From: Planctomycetaceae bacterium
Lineage (GTDB): Bacteria; Planctomycetota; Planctomycetia; Planctomycetales; Planctomycetaceae
Direction of reading: 5' to 3'
NCBI GenBank assembly: GCA_947479075.1
Contig: CANJZR010000125.1
Coordinates: 1 to 8,918, forward strand
Length of the DNA: 8,918 nucleotides
The translations under genes and the position numbers were made by a program. Numbering within the stretch: the first letter of the stretch is position 1; every line of letters starts with the position of its first letter. Positions 6,189 through 8,918 of the stretch are shown here, in pieces. Below the pieces are notes generated by a model. The model had not been told where the DNA came from. It made no database searches and saw nothing but the letters and a program-made list of their open reading frames with translations.

Positions 6189-6231
6189 GAGGAATCGTTT
6201 CGGCGAATTGTCGTGACGCCCAACGTTCCTC
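6189..6231 (+). other. Imperfect intercistronic stem-loop after the PQQ-propeller gene
   Basis: Starting three bases after the stop codon, GAGGAA (6189-6194) pairs with TTCCTC (6226-6231). After a bulged T, CGTT (6196-6199) pairs with AACG (6222-6225). After a small internal loop, GGCG (6202-6205) pairs with CGCC (6217-6220). The total is 14 pairs around an 11-base loop. No U-tract follows, so it is more likely a processing or mRNA-stability element than a terminator. Confidence 0.4.
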
Positions 6232-6266
6232 ACTCACAGCCAGATCCCCCTGTCGCTCACTACATC

Positions 6267-6272
6267 AAGGAA
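6267..6272 (+). promoter_or_regulatory. Ribosome binding site that sets the SIMPL gene start
   Basis: AAGGAA lies nine bases before the ATG at 6282. The same frame also has a GTG at 6213, but that would add 23 residues ahead of a good signal peptide and overlaps the predicted stem-loop. The ATG at 6282 is preferred. Confidence 0.75.
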
Positions 6273-6281
6273 ACTTCTCCG

Positions 6282-7118
6282 ATGTCTTACTGGAAGCACT
6301 CGTTGGTTGTCGGTCTGGCGTTGCTGATGGCGACCCCTTCTGTATTTGCACAAGGGAAGTCCGGCATCTCGGTGAAGGCGACTGGCCTCGTCAAGCTGCG
6401 GGCGGATGTCCTGGAGATCGACGCCAACGTCAGTGGCAGCTCAGAGCTGGCGGGCGATGCCATCACCAAGTATCGCAACAATCGCCAGCGTGCCGTGGAG
6501 GCGATCGAAGCCCTGCAGGTCCCAGGCCTCAAGGTGAAAAGTGGCCGCATCGACATCACTTCGCAACCTGATGCCGCCTCGCAACAGGCCAGAATGCGAG
6601 GCATGCCCGTGACTCCGACCGCGAACCGACCCTTGAATCTGGCGGAACCTCTTTCGCTGCGTATCGATGGAATCGACAAGCTGACGAACGATCAAATTCT
6701 GGAGACGCTCGTCAAGATCGTCGACGCTGGCAAGGATGCGGGAATCGCCATCGGCGGTCCTGAGGGACAGCCGGTCTACAACCCCTACACGGGCAGCTAT
6801 CAATCCAACGGTGCCGCCATGGTCCGATTTCGACTGTCGGACGTGGAGGGAGCCCGGCAGCAGGCGTTCGATGAAGCCATGAAGAACGCCAAGCGTCAGG
6901 GTGATCGTCTGGCGAAGTTGGCCGGGCTCAAACTGGGTAAGGTCCGTGCAATCAACGAAACCACCCCCGCTCAGAACAACAACCCGAATCAGATGAACCT
7001 GCTGCTCGCCATGATGAATGCTGGTGCAGAGAAAGAAGCGGAACAGTTCTCCACCAACAGTCTGCAGGAAATCCCGGTGACCGCGTCGCTCGATGTCGAA
7101 TTCGAAGTCGGCGAATAG
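6282..7118 (+). CDS. SIMPL-domain (DUF541) exported protein
   Basis: This 278-residue protein has a Sec signal peptide (core VVGLALLMA, likely cleavage after SVFA at residue 23) followed by one SIMPL domain to the end. Family features are visible in order: an N-terminal strand 'ISVKATGLVKLRADVLEI' like the family's VTGxGxVxxxPD opening, a long helix around 58-76 (AITKYRNNRQRAVEAIEAL), a helix around 190-220 ending in LAGLKLGKVRAINE, and the terminal strand IPVTASLDVEFEV. SIMPL proteins include E. coli YggE and Brucella BP26. They are periplasmic or outer-membrane associated, can form ring-shaped oligomers, and their biochemical role is not settled; oxidative-stress links have been reported for YggE. 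The gene lies 95 bases after the PQQ-propeller gene and 44 bases before the Tat-exported toroid gene, consistent with one transcript. Confidence 0.9.
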   Translation: MSYWKHSLVVGLALLMATPSVFAQGKSGISVKATGLVKLRADVLEIDANVSGSSELAGDAITKYRNNRQRAVEAIEALQVPGLKVKSGRIDITSQPDAASQQARMRGMPVTPTANRPLNLAEPLSLRIDGIDKLTNDQILETLVKIVDAGKDAGIAIGGPEGQPVYNPYTGSYQSNGAAMVRFRLSDVEGARQQAFDEAMKNAKRQGDRLAKLAGLKLGKVRAINETTPAQNNNPNQMNLLLAMMNAGAEKEAEQFSTNSLQEIPVTASLDVEFEVGE

Positions 7119-7148
7119 CCCCTTCCCAGCTGGTTGTCCCGCGAATCT

Positions 7149-7153
7149 GAGGA
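7149..7153 (+). promoter_or_regulatory. Ribosome binding site of the toroid-protein gene
   Basis: GAGGA lies nine bases before the ATG at 7163. Together with the Tat signal directly after that ATG, it fixes the start well. Confidence 0.7.
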
Positions 7154-7162
7154 ACTCTGCCG

Positions 7163-8212
7163 ATGTCGATTCCGTTGAGCCGACGCCGCTTGCTGGCCGG
7201 ACTCGCCGCAGCCTCTGCTGCGGGATGGGGACGCCTGTCATGGGGGGATGACCTGCTGCCCAAGCACATCACCCCAGAGTCGGTGAATTCCGTCAAGAAG
7301 GGGCTCGACTTTCTGACCAAGACACAGGCCAACGACGGCAGCTGGCATGGCCACTCCGATGGTGACACCTACCCCGTGGCGATGGCGGCACTCGCTGGCA
7401 TGGCGTTTCTGGCGAATGGCAGCACCTCGACCCGGGGAGCCTACGCTGATCAGGTGCGGCGAGCGACCTCATATATTGTCAGCCGGGCCCAGTCGACGGG
7501 ACTCATTGCCGAGGGCGAGGAGCAAGGCCATCCGATGTACGGACATGGTTTCGGCATGATGTTCCTCGCCAGCGCCTATGGCATGGAGACTCGGCCAGAA
7601 GTCCGCAAGAAGATGGAGTCGGTCATCAAGCAGGCGATCCAGCTGACCTCGACGGGGCAAAGCAACCTCGGTGGCTGGACCTACTACCCCGGCGGCGGCG
7701 ACGAAGGCAGCGTGACCGTCACCCAGATGCAGGGACTGCGAGCCGCCCACAACGCCGGGTTCACAATCCCCAAGGGGACCATCGAAGGCGCAACCCGCTA
7801 CCTCGAAATGTGCAAGACCCCGGAAGGCGGGATTCGCTACTCCTACCACTCGGGGAGTGATACACGTCTCCCGATCACGGCAGCTGCGGTCTGCTGCCTG
7901 TACTCAGCGGGTGAATACGAATCCCCGCTGGCCGAATCATGCATGAACTACGTCATGCAGCAGTTCAAAGGGAACAGAAGCGAGTTCCAGAGCGGTCACT
8001 ACTTCTACCTGCACCTGTATGCCTCGCTGGCGTTCTACCAGGCAGGGGATGAGTACTGGGACGCTTACTTCCCCAAGGCCCGCGACAACCTGCTTAAGCA
8101 GCAGCAGGCCGACGGAGCCTGGCAGGCAGAAGTCGGTCACGTCTTCAGTACCAGCCTCGCCTGCATCCTGCTCCAGCTGCCGTACAAGTATCTGCCCATC
8201 TACCAGCGATGA
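7163..8212 (+). CDS. Tat-exported prenyltransferase/squalene-cyclase-repeat protein
   Basis: This 349-residue protein begins with a twin-arginine signal (SRRRLL at residues 6-11, then an Ala-rich hydrophobic stretch to about residue 21). It should therefore be folded in the cytoplasm and exported by Tat. The mature part has alpha/alpha-toroid repeats of the terpene-cyclase/prenyltransferase fold. QW-type motifs are seen at 55-61 (QANDGSW), 169-172 (LGGW), 220-226 (PEGGIRY) and 314-320 (QQADGAW). The DxDD acid motif of squalene-hopene cyclases is absent, and the length is about half of theirs, so triterpene cyclisation is unlikely. Proteins of this type are common in planctomycetes and I know of no established function. 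It sits 44 bases after the SIMPL gene and directly before a MoxR gene. A cofactor or preassembled partner could explain Tat export, but this is inference. Confidence 0.88.
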   Translation: MSIPLSRRRLLAGLAAASAAGWGRLSWGDDLLPKHITPESVNSVKKGLDFLTKTQANDGSWHGHSDGDTYPVAMAALAGMAFLANGSTSTRGAYADQVRRATSYIVSRAQSTGLIAEGEEQGHPMYGHGFGMMFLASAYGMETRPEVRKKMESVIKQAIQLTSTGQSNLGGWTYYPGGGDEGSVTVTQMQGLRAAHNAGFTIPKGTIEGATRYLEMCKTPEGGIRYSYHSGSDTRLPITAAAVCCLYSAGEYESPLAESCMNYVMQQFKGNRSEFQSGHYFYLHLYASLAFYQAGDEYWDAYFPKARDNLLKQQQADGAWQAEVGHVFSTSLACILLQLPYKYLPIYQR

Positions 8213-8289
8213 GTTGAGCTCCTCCCCCAACGGATCGCCACCCCACACACCACTGCGTTCACTTCCACTCGATGACTGAGACTTCTTTC

Positions 8290-8918
8290 ATGACGCATGA
8301 AACACCGCCTGATCTGGCAGCTTTGACTAAATTGAAATCGGCTCAGGAGCGCATCCGCGAGCAGATTCGAACCGTCGTCATCGGCCAGGAAACGGTCGTC
8401 GAACAACTGCTCATCGCAATCTTCGCGGGTGGACACTGTATCCTCGAAGGCGTGCCCGGGCTGGCGAAGACGTTGCTGGTGCAGACAGTCGCCCGCAGCT
8501 TGTCGCTGAACTTCGGACGAATCCAGTTCACGCCCGACTTGATGCCCGCCGACATCACCGGGACCGAAGTCCTTCACGAAGACCGGCAAACTGGTGTCCG
8601 TGAGTTCAAGTTCGTCCATGGGCCGATCTTCGCCAACATCCTCCTCGCCGACGAAATCAACCGCACCCCACCCAAGACACAGGCCGCATTGCTGCAGGGG
8701 ATGCAGGAACGCCAGGTCTCGGCGGGCAATCAACATTATCAGCTGCCCAGTCCGTTTTTCGTTCTCGCCACGCAGAATCCCATCGAGCAGGAAGGGACGT
8801 ACCCCCTGCCCGAAGCTCAGCTCGACCGCTTCATCATGAAGGTCATCGTCGGTTATCCCACGCGTGAGGAAGAGCGCAAAATCTACCGGGCCATGACGGG
8901 CGCTCCCCCCAGTGATCC
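8290..8918 (+). CDS. MoxR-family AAA+ ATPase, 3'-partial
   Basis: The frame stays open to the end of the window, giving 209 complete residues of a MoxR ATPase (family length is usually about 320-350). Visible elements in order: the VIGQE entry motif (30-34), Walker A GVPGLAKT (54-61), the MoxR signature FTPDLMPADITGTE (80-93), Walker B LLADEINR (118-125), sensor-1 Asn in ATQNP (160-164), and the EAQLDRF segment (175-181). MoxR proteins are cytoplasmic chaperone-like ATPases that commonly work with von Willebrand A proteins and often sit beside DUF58 genes in cofactor insertion, stress or envelope maturation. Here it follows the exported toroid gene by 77 bases. An in-frame ATG at 8272 is an alternative start, but it has no ribosome site; the ATG at 8290 has a weak TGAG nine bases upstream. 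The next gene is outside the window. Confidence 0.95.
   Translation, partial: MTHETPPDLAALTKLKSAQERIREQIRTVVIGQETVVEQLLIAIFAGGHCILEGVPGLAKTLLVQTVARSLSLNFGRIQFTPDLMPADITGTEVLHEDRQTGVREFKFVHGPIFANILLADEINRTPPKTQAALLQGMQERQVSAGNQHYQLPSPFFVLATQNPIEQEGTYPLPEAQLDRFIMKVIVGYPTREEERKIYRAMTGAPPSD

Noticed and set aside
6213..6281. GTG at 6213 as start of the SIMPL protein
   Set aside because: It would put 23 residues ahead of a normal signal peptide and has no ribosome site, while the ATG at 6282 has AAGGAA at ideal spacing.
6441..7241. A 266-codon minus-strand frame over the SIMPL gene and the next gene start
   Set aside because: It is antisense to the convincing SIMPL protein and shows no domain or ribosome site.
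1..8918. CRISPR array, insertion sequence, phage or toxin-antitoxin genes
   Set aside because: No regularly spaced repeats, transposase or integrase motifs, terminal inverted repeats with target duplications, or small toxin-like gene pairs were seen on either strand.

Overview
The window looks like chromosomal DNA of a planctomycete (Planctomycetota). This is inferred from the gene families together with their layout: a secreted PQQ-like beta-propeller protein with an N-terminal helical-repeat domain, a SIMPL-domain protein, a Tat-exported prenyltransferase/squalene-cyclase-repeat protein next to a MoxR ATPase, an FHA protein with a long low-complexity tail, and a divergent Nramp-like carrier. 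Base composition is moderately GC-rich and protein-coding density is normal. I see no rRNA, tRNA, CRISPR array, transposase or phage gene.

Layout. (1) Positions 2-1375, plus strand: 3' part of an Nramp-like membrane transporter whose beginning lies outside the window. (2) 1523-2320, plus: a classical-type SDR oxidoreductase in which the catalytic Lys of YxxxK is Met. (3) 2366-2399: a perfect 14-bp stem-loop terminator between convergent genes, usable in both directions. (4) 2429-3388, minus: an FHA-domain protein with a Met/Pro/Gln/Gly/Tyr-rich tail, possibly preceded by a very small ORF (3403-3531, minus). (5) About 3405-4056: a divergent intergenic region of about 650 bases with several inverted repeats and a purine-rich tract. 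(6) From 4057 to the end, plus: four genes in a row - a secreted TPR-like/PQQ-propeller protein, a Sec-exported SIMPL protein, a Tat-exported alpha/alpha-toroid protein and a MoxR AAA+ ATPase cut off by the window end. Their gaps (about 95, 44 and 77 bases) contain no recognisable terminator.

How the genes may fit together. The right-hand plus-strand cluster has three exported proteins of poorly understood function followed by a cytoplasmic MoxR chaperone-type ATPase. In many bacteria MoxR is followed by DUF58 and von Willebrand A genes, and that continuation would lie just outside the window. The left-hand genes (transporter, SDR, FHA) show no clear functional link to this cluster. The points most worth a second look are the SDR without its catalytic lysine, the divergent transporter lacking a recognisable Nramp metal-site motif, the FHA protein with a prion-like tail, the inverted repeats in the divergent intergenic region, and the export/MoxR gene cluster as a candidate envelope system.
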